From Cenococcum geophilum 1.58 (taxonomy: Eukaryota; Ascomycota; Dothideomycetes; Gloniales; Gloniaceae), in NCBI GenBank assembly GCA_001692895.1, contig KV748221.1:723056-787055 (forward strand): a DNA stretch of 64,000 nt, written 5' to 3'. Position 1 is the first letter of the stretch. The number at the start of each line of letters is the position of its first letter. The translations under genes were made by a program, and so were the position numbers. Under the pieces are notes generated by a model that did not search any database, was not told the DNA's origin, and saw only the letters and a program-made list of their open reading frames with translations. Below, one piece after another: positions 47,015 to 58,147 of this stretch.

Positions 47015-47475
47015 ACTGGCCTATTACAGAATACTTTGATTTTTAATTTAAAATAACTCTATAACTACGCAACTAATTAACTATCTAAATAGCGTAAATT
47101 AATTATAGAAATTTACTCTATAATCTATTAAAATATTAGGTTCCGCCCGCTATATAAAGCTTATAGGAAACACTACGGTAATATAGTGGTATAGATACTA
47201 GTTTAGGACGCTCTAGCTAATAAGCTACCGGGTAATTACCTTAAGGCCTCTTCGTATTAAGAGTATTGTATTATAGTCCTCTATACCCACTACTAAGAGT
47301 ATTACCTCTTAACTAGTATATATAGGGCATACTAGCATTATATACTTTAGTATTTGCCTTACCTAGCCGTATTTATACCCTAATTCTATAATACGGTTAA
47401 CAATTCCACTTATAAAGTTATAGCAGAATTTTTAATATAGTAATACTAATATTATTGTAGGTTTAGTTATATCTA
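47015..47475. other. RIP-degraded repeat between the compact LTR element and the Cryptons
   Basis: A plus-strand frame here has few stops (AYRKHYGNIVVQILVQDALA, KLPGNYLKASSYQEYC) but matches no family I know. On the minus strand it may continue the LINE endonuclease remnant of 57,810-58,147, which the Crypton pair would then interrupt. Neither reading is secure. Confidence 0.35.
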
Positions 47476-47699
47476 TCACATATTGGGGGGGCTAATTTGG
47501 CGCGGTTACGACCTGGGTTAATACGAGGTTAGGGCTACCCCTACTAATAACGCGCCCAAACCCCATACAAGGTCGCGCAGCGACCGCCCCTAAGTACTTT
47601 CGCACGCGATTTTAGGCGAAAAGGTATATAATTTGTGTTAGATCGGTACTTCTAGACAGTTGCGTAATATTACTCTAAATTTATAACACCTAAACGGGC

Positions 47700-47950
47700 T
47701 CTATTCCTACATTAAGGCGTCTTAGTTACTATAGTGCAGTCCTATATTAAGACGTCTTGGTTACTATAGTATAGTCCTATATTAAGGCGTCTTAGTTAAT
47801 ATAGTGCAGTCGTATATTAAGGCGTTTTGGTTACTATAGTACAGTTCTATATTAAGGCGTCTTAGTTACTACAGTGTAGTTCTATATTAAGGCGTTTTAG
47901 TTACTGTAGTATAGTCCTATATTAAGGCGTCTTGGTTACTATAGTAAAAT
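47700..47950. repeat. 35-bp minisatellite in Crypton A
   Basis: About seven copies of a unit near CTATATTAAGGCGTCTTAGT followed by TACTATAGTATAGTC. Units are contiguous, so this is a minisatellite rather than a spacer-repeat array. Confidence 0.85.
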
Positions 47951-48344
47951 AGGTATTATTTACTACTTAAGAGGGAGCCTCCTTTACCTTAGATATTCTT
48001 ATAAAGCCAATTTAAAGAATGCTAGCCTTATAGCTGTTCCAGCTAGTTAATAGCCTATCTTTTATCTTTTGCTATACCGTCTTTTACGCGCCGTCTTATA
48101 TCCTTAATAATCTTACGGCGACGGCTATAGAATATAGCCTTGCCGTTAACCCGCTAGTGTGCCCCCTAGCAGTAATTAAGAGCTTTAATTAATGGCCTAC
48201 CCGCTAGCCCTAAAGTCTACTTAGTCTAAAGCTAAAAGACTAAATTACCGCCTTAAAGTATTTTATATTTCCTTAGCGGCGTCTATAGGTTAAGGATAAA
48301 TAGGAGAGATAGTTAAGTATTAGCTTATACCTACGCTAATAGGG

Positions 48345-48535
48345 GCGATGCGAATATAGTAAACGGCTAAGTGGGCGGTGCGGATATTATAGACGGCTAA
48401 GCAGATGGTGCGGATATTATAGACAGCTAAGCGGATAGTGTGGATATTATAAACGGCGGCTAAGTAGGTAGTACGGATATTATAAATGGCTAAGTAGGCG
48501 GCGTAAATATAGTAAACATTATAGTAAACGGCGCG
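48345..48535. repeat. 30-bp minisatellite in Crypton A
   Basis: Five to six copies of a unit near GGCTAAGCGGACGGTGCGGA plus TATTATAGAC, with C/T and G/A variants. Confidence 0.8.
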
Positions 48536-49068
48536 GGCTCGCCTAAAGGTAGACATACGGACTTTGTAGGCCCTATTTAAATACCCGTAGCCATTAGGAA
48601 ATTTTTTTTAGGGCTCGTTGTTGCGGTTTGCGGTAAATTGCCGTAAACCGTACGGTTGCGGCAGGTGGATATAGTCGATAGCAATTTGCGCAAAACGCAC
48701 GTTTTGTAACAAGTTTGCAGCACCCTAATAGCAATTTGCGCGTTTTATAATAAATTTGCAGCACCTAATAGTAAATTGCGGCAAAATGCTACCCTATAAA
48801 TAAATAGTGCGTAAACTATACGAATTATACGAATTATAAAAACTGTACGAATTATACGAATTGTACAAATTGTACAAATTATACGAATTGTAAAAACTGT
48901 ATAAATTGTAACTATATAAATTATAATTATATTATATAATAACCAAATTATCACATATTTCCATAGATTTCTATAGTATACTTTTAAATATATTTATATT
49001 ATAACTATATAAAATATAGAGCTATCTACTTTAGGCGTTAAGGGGAAGCCTCTTACAAAGGCTTTAAA

Positions 49069-49232
49069 TTATCTACCTACCTACCTGCCTGCCTGCCTAC
49101 CTGCTTACCTACCTACCTACCTACCTACCTACCTACCTACCTACCTGCCTACTTACCTACCTACCTACCTACCTACCTGTCTGTCTATACCTACCCGTTT
49201 ATACCTACCTATCTATGCCTACCTGTCTATGT
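49069..49232. repeat. CCTA tetranucleotide microsatellite
   Basis: Nearly uninterrupted CCTA/CCTG repeats ending in CTGTCTGTCTATACCTACC variants. Confidence 0.9.
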
Positions 49233-49309
49233 CACCTTAATTTAATTAATCGATCGAATCGTTTATCGTGTTCGCTAGCTGGTCGTTTAAACGGTTATCG
49301 TGTAGCTCT

Positions 49310-49790
49310 GGCGACGGTCATGTGGCGATAACGATGGTTGTCTGGCTCTAACGGTTGTCTAGCTCTAGCGACGGTCATCTAGCTCCGGCGACGGTCGTCT
49401 AGCTCTGGCGACGGTCATCTAGCTCCGGCGACGGTCGTCCAGCTCTGGCGACGGTCATCTGGCTCCGGCGACGGTCGTCTAGCTCTGACGACGGTCGTCT
49501 AGCTCTAACGACGGTCGTCTAGCTCTAACGACGGTCGTCTAGCTCTGACGACGGTTGTCTAGCTCTGACGACGGTTGTCTAGCTCTAATAACGGTTGTTT
49601 GGCTCTGACGGTCGTCTAGCTTTAGCGACGGTCATCTAGCTCCGGTGACGGTTGTCTAGCTCTGGCGACGGTTATCTAGCTCTGGCGACAGTTGTTTAGC
49701 TCTAATAATGGTTGTCTAGCTCTAACGGTTATCTAGCTCTAACGACGGTCGTCTAGCTCCGGTAATAGTTGTCTACTAGCTGTCGTTTTA
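49310..49790. repeat. 20-bp minisatellite AGCTCTGGCGACGGTCGTCT
   Basis: About 22 contiguous copies of a roughly 20-bp unit, with variants GGCGACGGTCATCT and AACGACGGTTGTCT and some shortened units. Confidence 0.88.
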
Positions 49791-49934
49791 GTGTCTTCCT
49801 AGGTAGGGAGGATATAAGGAAGGGTAAAAAACAAGGTGGCTACCTAGGTATATATAGGGGGTATACTTAGTAGAGGTATGTGTAGAGGCTATTAGGAATA
49901 TAGCGGGGACCTAATAGTAATGTGTCGCGCGTAT

Positions 49935-50600
49935 ATATATAAAGGCTTTATATAGAGCTTCGTATAGAGCCTCCGTATATAGAGCTTTGTATAAAGCTTT
50001 ATGTAGAGCTTTGTGTAGAGCTTTATATAGAGCTTTATATAGAGCTTTATATAGAGCTTTATATAGAGCTTTGTATAGAGCCTTATACAGAGCCTTTATA
50101 CCTAGAGCTTTGTATAGAGCCTTATATAGAGCCTTATATAAAGCTTTATATAAAGCTTTATACAGAGCTTTATATAGAGCTTTATATAGAGCCTCTATAT
50201 ATAGAGCTTTATATAAAGCATTGTGTAAAGCTTTATATAGAGCATCGTGCAAAGCTTTATGTAGAGTATTGTGTAAAGCTTTATGTAGAGCTTTGTGTAG
50301 AGCTTTATGTAGAGCTTTATATAGAGCTTTATATAGAGCTTTATATAGAGCTTCGTGCACAAATTTGTATAGAACTTTATATAGAGCCTTGTGCAGAGCC
50401 TTTATATATAGAGCTTTGTGTAGAGCTTTATATAAAGCCTTATGCAAAGCTTTATATAGAGCTTCGTATAGAGCTTTGTGTAGAGCTTTATATAAAGCTT
50501 TATATAGAGCTTTATATAGAGCTTCGTACAGAGCTTTATATAGAGCTTTATATAAAGCCTTATATAGAGCTTTGTATAGAGCCTTATATAGAGCCTCTGT
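49935..50600. repeat. 12-bp minisatellite ATAGAGCTTTAT
   Basis: More than 50 units of ATAGAGCTTTAT and close variants (GTGTAGAGCTTT, ATAAAGC, GCTTCG). The array yields open frames of 178-210 codons on both strands coding ALYKALYKAL or RALYRALYRA, which are artefacts. TATAGAGCTTTA is what RIP (CpA to TpA on both strands) would make of TGCAGAGCTTCG, the unit at 21,600-22,130. Confidence 0.88.
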
Positions 50601-50604
50601 ATTA

Positions 50605-50859
50605 AGAAATTTTTTTTAGGTATATTATTACAAGCGAAAATTAGGGTCTGCAAAACCTGCGTAAGTCGCAATTTTAGTAATTTATAGCGATTTGCAGCAA
50701 TTTGCTATAAATATATAGATAAGGTAGGCGCGTGTATAGGTAGCCTATATGTTTATAGCAAATTGCTGCAAATCGCCGCAAATTGCCAAATTTGCGACTT
50801 ACGCAGGTTTTGTAGACCCCGATTTTCGTTTGCAACAACGTGCCTAAAAAAAAATTTCC
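50605..50859. mobile_element. Long palindromic MITE-like unit
   Basis: Two arms of about 115 bp are inverted copies: the left begins AGAAATTTTTTTTAGG and contains CTGCAAAACCTGCGTAAGTC, the right ends CCTAAAAAAAAATTTCC and contains GACTTACGCAGGTTTTGTAG. The centre is a short spacer with TATAGATAAGGTAGGCGCG. TA lies on both sides (50,603-50,604; 50,860-50,861). The outer ends are of the same family as 48,597, so the larger element may be two MITEs enclosing minisatellites. Confidence 0.8.
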
Positions 50860-51929
50860 TAATAGTCTTCCCTTACTAAATCTATATAAGTGCGAATAAT
50901 ACTAATAACCTTTCTATTTCGCTAAGGCGTTCTAAAATCATCTATATACGTAATTAAACCCCCTTTACCTTAGAGATTACGGCCTTATATTTTAGCTTAG
51001 CTACAGCCTTATAGGCGGGCTAGTATTTCCACATTATTAGCTTATCTAATATAACTATATTAGCTAGCAAGCTTTTTACCTACGTAGTAAACCTCTAGTA
51101 TTCTTTACAGCTAAAAAGGGGGTCCTTTTATAAGGGGTAGAGCGGGAACTGCTTACGTAGAATTACTAAGTCCTATAATAGGATTACCTTAAGCGCGTAG
51201 AGGAGGCGTAAAAATCCTAAGCCTGTAAGGTTAAGCTATATAACCTTATTATCGGCCCTACCTAAGTAGTAGGCCTTTATACGTTTTAGCCAGACGTTAG
51301 TCTTAGGCTATATCTTTAAATAAAGGGCCTCCTCTAGCACCTCCTATGCGCGGGAAAGAAAGTAGCCCTTTCCTTCCTTTAGGAAGCTAGTAATTGACTA
51401 TATAAACGCATAGAGTAGGTAGCTAAGGTAGGCTCCTATTATTATATCTATATTTTAGCATCTAGCCTATCTAATTTAGGTCTCCTTAACGCCGCTAAGC
51501 TTAGTATATTAGACGCTCTACTTATAGGCGCTATAGGTCTTCTCCTTTAAGTAAATTCCTACCCCCTAAAATATCTTTTTATTTTATTTAAACTGCGTAT
51601 AATAACTTAGCGGCCGTTATAGTACTTTAATACTGCTAGGGAAGATATATAGGTTATAGTAGTTCTCTAGCTACTAAAAGAATAGAAAGCTTTTAGCGCT
51701 GTCTTTACCCTAGCGGTTAAAGAAGTAAAAGGCTACTATAGAGAGGGGGTAGAGAATAGGGTTAGCGTTCCGTATATAGTCTATATACTCAACCTTACCG
51801 TACTAATTCTGCTTCCCTTATATTATTAATATAATTATACACGGCGCTAACTCGTCCGGTTTAGGCCCTTTATTCTTTAGTTTAATAAGGATAAGGTTAA
51901 TAAGCTAAATATCTTATCTACTTTTACTA

Positions 51930-52950
51930 GTAGTAGTAGATTCTTTGATTAATGTCTAATACAGATCCTATCTAGGCCTACGCAGACTACTCCGTATATA
52001 AGGGGAAAGTAATATTAACAGGAAAAACCCCTTGCTATTAGGGGGGAGGAAAAACCCTATAAGCTACCTTAGTAGGATGAAAAACCCTAAATTACTATGC
52101 CTGCACGAGCAGCGGCCCTACGGGCCTAAAGCTCGTCCTCCTCCTTAGATGTTTTAAACTCCTTAGGAACTACTGCTTCCTTCTCTAGCTTATCTAAAGT
52201 TAGGGTTTACTACGTCCTAGCTAGGCCTTGCCGATCGATTGCTATATGCTTATAGTTGTGCTCTATATCTTAACTACCCCTATATACTATCTCTTATTAA
52301 CTATTACCATATACGCCATGCCTCCCCCCCCCCTAAGGCCTATTAAAGGCGTAAGGGGGATTCATCCGTTCTACTATCTTAAAACTAAAAGATAAAAGCG
52401 GGATGTATATATATATATCTGGCTATCTTTTATGCCTAGGCCCTAGTTACTAGGCCCTCTCTAAGGGCACTACTCCGTTAAGAGGAGACAAGGAAAACCG
52501 TATGGGGTTATCCAGCTGCTACTTTTAGTAGTATTATAGCAGTACGGCGAGTGACCGCATGCTCCGCGGGCGATCGCCCTAGGGGTTAGAAGGGGCCGTA
52601 TATTTACTCGTTCGTTCGTTTATTCGCATTTGCTTATTTGTTAATATAAGGTTATTAATACTTTCTACTGGGGGACGGGGGGTGATATTAAATACTGTGC
52701 ATCCATGTTGGATTGTATAGGTGCCCTAGATAGGAGAATGTAGTAGTTATCGTACTATAGAGAGCCAACAGTAGTGGTTTTTAAGATCTTACCATCTGAA
52801 AATTTTTCACTACCGCCCTTAACGCCTATAACCACCACAGGTCCTATCCGCACGCTATACAACGTCTCTGCGTTGGCTCTGAATCTAAACTTCAAAGACT
52901 AGGTTCGTAGCCGTCACCACGTACAGGTATAGAGTCCGATTTCGACGGCC
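51930..52950 (-). mobile_element. LINE 3' fragment or LINE-tailed SINE, inserted in Crypton A
   Basis: Flanked by a 13-bp duplication TCTACTTTTACTA at 51,917-51,929 and 52,951-52,963; copy B has the uninterrupted site. On the minus strand the 3' end reads GGAGTAGTCTGCGTAGGCCT and ends in (CTA)n. This matches the 3' end of the LINE at 23,744-33,048 (GGAGTAGTCTACGTAGGCCT before a TTA tail). The 5' 450 bp are less AT-rich and unrelated to the LINE as far as I can see, so a chimeric SINE is possible. Confidence 0.7.
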
Positions 52951-53579
52951 TCTACTTTTACTATAGGTAACAGTAGTATAGCTTAAGAAATAGGTTAGAA
53001 AACGGCAGCTGTATAGATTAAATAGGGTATATACAAATCTAATAAATGCTTAGCTATAGTTTAAAGGTAAAACTTAACTAAACCTAGCATCTTAGAGCCT
53101 ATCTCCTAGCACTAAGTAATCGCCTTTTTAAGCCCTTTAATATTATAGCCGCTAGTAATTATAAATAGGCCTTAATTAATAAAGTTAACGCGTTAAATCT
53201 AGTTCTTATTATAGTGGACGCTATCTAGTACTACCGAGAGCTTTACCCCCTATAGCGGCTATAAGATCTTACCTTTTAACTACTATGCATAAAGCTTAGT
53301 AATAGTAAAGACGTAGCTATTTATAACTGAGTATTAGACTATCTCGTTAAATAGGGCGTTTAAAGCCTTCTCGTCCTATATCTCCCCTTCCTCCTTTATA
53401 GCTTCCTCCCCTATACTTACAGCTACCCTTATAGCTGCCCCTACGGCTACCTCCCCCCCTAGCTACCTTACCCGCTTAACTATCTTCTACCTTTTCTTTA
53501 CCCGCTTACTATCTTTCTATATCTCTTTCTGTTTTAACTTCTATTTTTAATAGCTAGCAGCCTATAATTCTTAGTTAAT

Positions 53580-53680
53580 AACTTACTNCTCTAAAAATAG
53601 GTAAAGCTTATCTTCTNTTACCTAGGCGCCGTNTATATTACCTTNTANTCTCGNNNACTAGTCTTCCNACTNTTTNTACT
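53580..53680. other. Run of ambiguous bases
   Basis: Several N positions (53,587; 53,617; 53,633-53,680) fall in Crypton A where it is nearly identical to copy B, a sign of unresolved reads from the two copies. Confidence 0.85.
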
Positions 53681-54474
53681 TTAGCTTATACGCCCTTATA
53701 GTATTCTTTAAGCGCTAGGCCTTATAAATATTATATAGCCGTACTATCTAGGCCTTAAATTCGCTCTAGAGGCTATAGGGAAGGAAGCTAGGGGGGCTTT
53801 CGTTAACTATAAAGTAGACTATAGGGTAAGGAGATTCTTAAAAGACTCTATATTTATAAGAGGTAAGGGGGAGATATATAAGCGCGGCGTAGGTAAATAA
53901 AGCTACTAAACGCGTAAATATTAAAGGAAAAGAAGGAGAAGAGGGCTTTATATTATATAATTATAATTATAGTAGGCCTTTCTATATAAAATTAGAAGCC
54001 TTACGTAAGCTAGCGCGGGCATAAGAATAGAAGAGGATTAGAAAATAGATTGTTAAGGTAACGGTAAGGTTGAAGGCGCGCTAAGGCCCTCTATACTAAC
54101 CTAGTACTAACCTAAGCCTTAAAAACGCGTCTAAAAAGTAGGGGCCACTACTAAAGGGGGGGGGTAATATTTGGACAATATATCGCGGACCTTAGAGGGT
54201 TATGCGTAACCTAAGGTTATACTAAGCCTAACCCGGACCTCTAATACCTATCATATATTAAGGGGGCTAATTTAGCGCGGTTACGACCTGGGTTAATATA
54301 AGGTTAGGGCTACCCCTACTAATAACGCGCCCGAACCCTATATAAGGTCGCGTTGCGACCACCCCCAAGTACTTTCGCACGCGATTTTAGGCGAAAAGGT
54401 ACATAATTTGTATTAAATTGGTACTTCTAGACGGTCGCGTAATATTACTCTAAATTTATAACACCTAAATAGGC

Positions 54475-54790
54475 TCTATTCCTATATTAAGGCGTCTTAG
54501 TTACTATAGTATAGTCCTATATTAAGGCGTCTTAGTTACTATAGTATAGTCCTATATTAAGACGTCTTAGTTACTATAGTATAGTCCTATATTAAGGCGT
54601 CTTAGTTAATACAGTGCAGTCGTATATTAAGGCGTTTTAGTTACTATAGTGCAGTTCTATATTAAGGCGTCTTAGTTACTACAGTACAGTTCTATATTAA
54701 GGCGTCTTAGTTACTATAGTATAGTCCTATATTAAGACGTCTCGGTTACTAGTATAGTCCTACATTAAGGCGTCTTGGTTACTATAGTAA
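54475..54790. repeat. 35-bp minisatellite in Crypton B
   Basis: Same unit as in copy A but about nine copies, so copy number changed after the two elements separated. Confidence 0.85.
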
Positions 54791-55194
54791 AATAGGTATT
54801 ATTTACTACTTAAGAGGGAGCCTTCTTTACCTTAGATATTCTTATAAAGCTAATCTAAAGAATGCTAGCCTTGTAGCTGTTCTAGCTAGTTAATAGCCTA
54901 TCTCTTATTTCTTACCATACCGTCTTTTACGCGCTATCTTATATCCTTAATAATCCTATAGCGACGGCTATAGAATATAGCCTTGCCGTTAACCCGCCAG
55001 CGTGCCCTCTAGTAGTAATTAAGAGCTTTAATTAATAGCCTACCTGCTAGCCCTAAAGTCTACTTAATCTAGAGCTAAAAGACTAAATTACTACCTTAAA
55101 GCATTTTATATTTCCTTAACAGCGCCTATAGGTTAAGAATAAATAGAAGAGATAGTTAAGTATTAGCTTGTACCTATACTAATAGGGGCAATAT

Positions 55195-55375
55195 AAATAT
55201 AGTAAACGGCTAAGTGGGCGGTGCGGATATTATAGACGGCTAAGCAGATAGTGCGGATATTATAAATAGCTAAGCGGACGGTGCGGATATTATAAACGGC
55301 GGCTAAGCGGGCAGTACGGATATTATAGACGGCTAAATAGGCGGCGCGGATATAGTAGATATTATAATAGACGGC
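55195..55375. repeat. 30-bp minisatellite in Crypton B
   Basis: Counterpart of 48,345-48,535 in the second Crypton, similar copy number. Confidence 0.8.
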
Positions 55376-57809
55376 GCGGGCTCGCCTAAAGGTGGATATA
55401 TAGACTCTATAGGCCCTATCTAAATACCTATCTTCCCTTACTAAATCTATATAGGTGCGAATAATACTAATAACCTTTTTATTTCACTAAGGCGTTCTAA
55501 AATCGTCTATATGCGTAATTAAACCCCCTTTACCTTAGAGATTACGGCCTTATATTTTAGCTTAGCTACGGCCTTATAGGCGGGCTAGTATTTCCACATT
55601 ATTAGCTTATCTAGCGTAACTACGTTAGCTAGCGAGCTTTTTACTTATGTAGTAAACCTCTAGTATTCCTTACAGCTAAAAAGAGGGTCCTTTTATAGGG
55701 GGTAAAGCGGGAACTGCTTGCGTAAAATTACTAAGTCCTATAATAAGATTACCCTAAGTGTATAGAGGAGGCGTAGAAATCCTAAGCCTATAAGGTTAAG
55801 CCGTATAACCTTATTATCGGCCCTACCTAGGTAATAGGCCTTTATATATTTTAGCTAGACGTTAGTCTTAGGCCATATCTTTAAATAAAAGGCCTCCTCC
55901 GGCACCTCCCGTGTGTAGGGAAAAAAGTAGCCCTTTTCTTCCTTTAGGAAGCTAGCAATTAACCGTATAAACGTATAGGGTAGGTAGCTAAGGTAGGCTC
56001 CTATTATTATATCCATATTTTAGTATCCGGCCTATTTAATTTAGGTCTCCTTAACGCCGCTAAGCTTAGTATATTAGACGCTCTACTTATAAGCGCTATA
56101 GGTCTTCTTCTTTAAGTAAATTCCTACCCCCTAGAATATCTTTTTATTTTATTTAAACTGCGTATAATAGCTTAGCGGCCGTTGTAGTACTTTAATACTG
56201 CTAGGGAAGACGTATAGGTTATAGTAGTCCTCTAGCTGCTAAAAGAATAGGAAGCTCTTAGCGCCGTCTTTACCCTAGCGGTTAAAGAAGTAGAAGGCTA
56301 CTATAAAGAGGGGGTAGAGGATAGGGTTAGCGTTCCGTATATAGCCTATATACTTAACCTTGCCGTGCTAATTCTGCTTCCCTTATATTATTAATATAAT
56401 TATACACGGCGCTAATTTATTTAGTTTAGGCCTTTCGTTCTCTAGTTTAATAAGGATAAAGTTAATAAGCTAAACGTCTCGTTTACTTTTACTATAGGTA
56501 ATAGTAGTATAGCCTAAGGAATAGGTTAGAAAATGGTAGCTATATAAACTAAATAGGGTATATACAAACCTAATAAATACTTAGCTATAGTTTAAAGGTA
56601 AAACTTAACTAAACCTGGTATCTTAGAGCCCATCTCCTAGTACTAAGTAATCGCCTTTTTAAGCCCTTTAATATTATAGCCGCTAGTAATTATAAATAGG
56701 CCTTAATTAATAAAGTTAACGCGTTAAATCCAGTTCTTATTATAGCGGACGCTATCTAGTACTACTAAGAGCTTTACCCCCTATAGCGGCTGTAAAATTT
56801 TACCTTTTAACTACTATGCGTAAAGCTTAGTAATAGCGGAGACGTAGCTATTTATAACTAAGTATTGGACTATCTCGTTAAATAGGGCGTTTAGGGCCTC
56901 CTTATCCTATATCTCCCCTTCCTCCTTTATAGCTTCCTCCCCTATACTTACAGCTACCCCTATAGCTGCCCCTACGGCTGCCTTCCCCCCTAGCTACCTT
57001 ACCCGCTTAATTATCTTCTATCTCTTCTTTACCCGCTTACTATCTTTTTATATCTCTTTCTATTTTAACTTCTATTTTTAATAACTAGCAGCTTATAATT
57101 CTTGGTTAATAACTAGCAGCCTATAATTCTTAGTTAATAACTTACTACTCTAAAAATAGGTAAAGCTTATCTTCTATTACCTAGGCGCCGTTTATATTAC
57201 CTTTTAGTCTTATATACTAGTCTTCCCACTTTTTCTACTTTAGCTTATATGCCCTTATAGTATTCTTTAAGCGCTAGGCCTTATAAATATCGTGTAGCCG
57301 TACTATCTGGGCCTTAAATTCGCTCTAGAGGCTATAGGGGGAGGAGGCTAAAGGGGCTTTTGTTAACTATAAAGTGGACTATAGGGTAAGGAGATTCTTA
57401 AAAGACTCCATATCTATAAGAGGTAAGGGGGAGACGCGTAAGCGCGGCGTGGGTAAATAAAGCTACCGAACGCGTAAATATTAAAGGAGAAGAAGGAGAA
57501 GAGGGCTTTATATTATACAATTATAATTACGGTAGGCCTTTCTATATAAAATCAGAAGCCCTACGCGAGCTAGCGCGGGCATAAGGATAGGAGAGGGTTG
57601 GAAAATAGATCGTCGAGGCGACGGTAAGGTCGAAGGCGCGCTAAGGCCCTCTATACTAACCTAGTACTAACCTAGGCCTTAAAAACGCGTCTAAAAAGTA
57701 GGGGCCACCACCAAAGGGGGGGGTAATATTTGGACGATATGTCGCGGACCTTGGGGGGTCGTGCGTAACCCGAGGTTATACTAAGCCTAACCCGGACCTC
57801 TAATACCTA

Positions 57810-58147
57810 GATAGGTATATAGTCTAAAATAAGCACCTACTCCTCTTTAGGGGTATATCCCTTAAGCCTTTAGCATAGGCCTTTATCTATAAATATAAGG
57901 TCGATTATACTCTTGGCTATACCTCTTTATTAGGTAGTTGCCCTTAGGGAGGTAGCTAGCTTAAGGCCTTAACTATCTATAGCTTCTAGTAGGCTCTCTA
58001 CCTATAGTTTAGCGGCGATATAGATACCTCCCTACTGCGGGTAGTAAAGGTTTATATCTCCTAGTAAAATAGACTTATTACTATCGCAATATTTTTTGTC
58101 TATAGTACTCCTACAGTCCTGTAAAGCTACGGCTCTAACCGCTCTGC
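57810..58147 (-). pseudogene. LINE endonuclease remnant
   Basis: Minus strand, with stops, resembles the end of a LINE apurinic-type endonuclease: an INL(Y)HP-like block (GDINLYHPQ.GG pattern) near 58,030-58,065, STLYL/ID-like block near 57,890, and L-D-Y-I-P-I at the left border, the RIP-changed form of SDHIPI. The Crypton array begins exactly after this motif, so the array probably interrupts the LINE. Too degraded for subfamily assignment, although the block order fits Tad1-like elements. Confidence 0.6.

Larger units (their letters stand above)
48597..50859. mobile_element. TA-flanked inverted-repeat element packed with minisatellites, inserted in Crypton A
   Basis: Absent from the matching place in copy B. 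The ends are GGAAATTTTTTTTAGGGC at the left and the inverted GCCTAAAAAAAAATTTCC at the right, with TA on both sides (48,595-48,596; 50,860-50,861), as in Tc1/mariner-type elements. TTGTTGC follows at both ends in inverted orientation. No transposase. The interior consists of a CCTA microsatellite, a 20-bp minisatellite, a 12-bp minisatellite and a terminal palindrome that may be a separate MITE. Confidence 0.7.
47476..54250 (-). mobile_element. Crypton copy A (tyrosine-recombinase DNA transposon), interrupted twice
   Basis: Homologous over its whole length to copy B, which follows directly in the same orientation. Minus-strand remnants at 50,880-51,960 include KQSV.YTKLSGVKET.I and LRKQFPLYPL.KDPLFSCKE and YQRFTTQVKSLLANIVILDK, the Ndc10_II-like tyrosine-recombinase region of fungal Cryptons (normally HSxRxxGAR.AEL.GV...QIRRAGRWN). 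N-terminal remnants at 52,964-53,700 include INQGLFIITSGYNIKGLKRA. The copy lacks inverted repeats. A TA-flanked element (48,597-50,859) and a LINE fragment (51,930-52,950) are inserted in it; without them it is about 3.5 kb. All frames are RIP-degraded. The left edge is preceded by ATCTA, the right by CCTA. Confidence 0.8.
54251..57809 (-). mobile_element. Crypton copy B, head-to-tail with copy A
   Basis: 3.56 kb without large insertions. The same order as copy A: GC-rich leader (GGGGGCTAATTTAGCGCGG), 35-bp minisatellite, conserved segment, 30-bp minisatellite, then the minus-strand recombinase. Near 56,000-56,110 the minus strand shows LSGVKET followed by a spaced AG..N.D.....AYLSYLP, the catalytic Arg-containing block with RIP changes, then ASF. 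Further remnants INQGLFIITSGYNIKGLKKA and LVKFYL.TIAKHLLDLYIPY. The right border reads TACCTA/GATAGG and the A/B junction TACCTA/TCATAT, so CCTA is the likely integration core. Confidence 0.82.

Noticed and set aside
47700-47950. Regular 35-bp repeats resembling a CRISPR array
   Set aside because: Units are contiguous without unique spacers, lie in a eukaryotic transposon and vary by C/T changes; a minisatellite.
49911-50619. Long open frames of 178 and 210 codons on opposite strands (ALYKALYK and RALYRALY repeats)
   Set aside because: They are translations of the 12-bp minisatellite, which has no stop in several frames; no signal, start context or domain.
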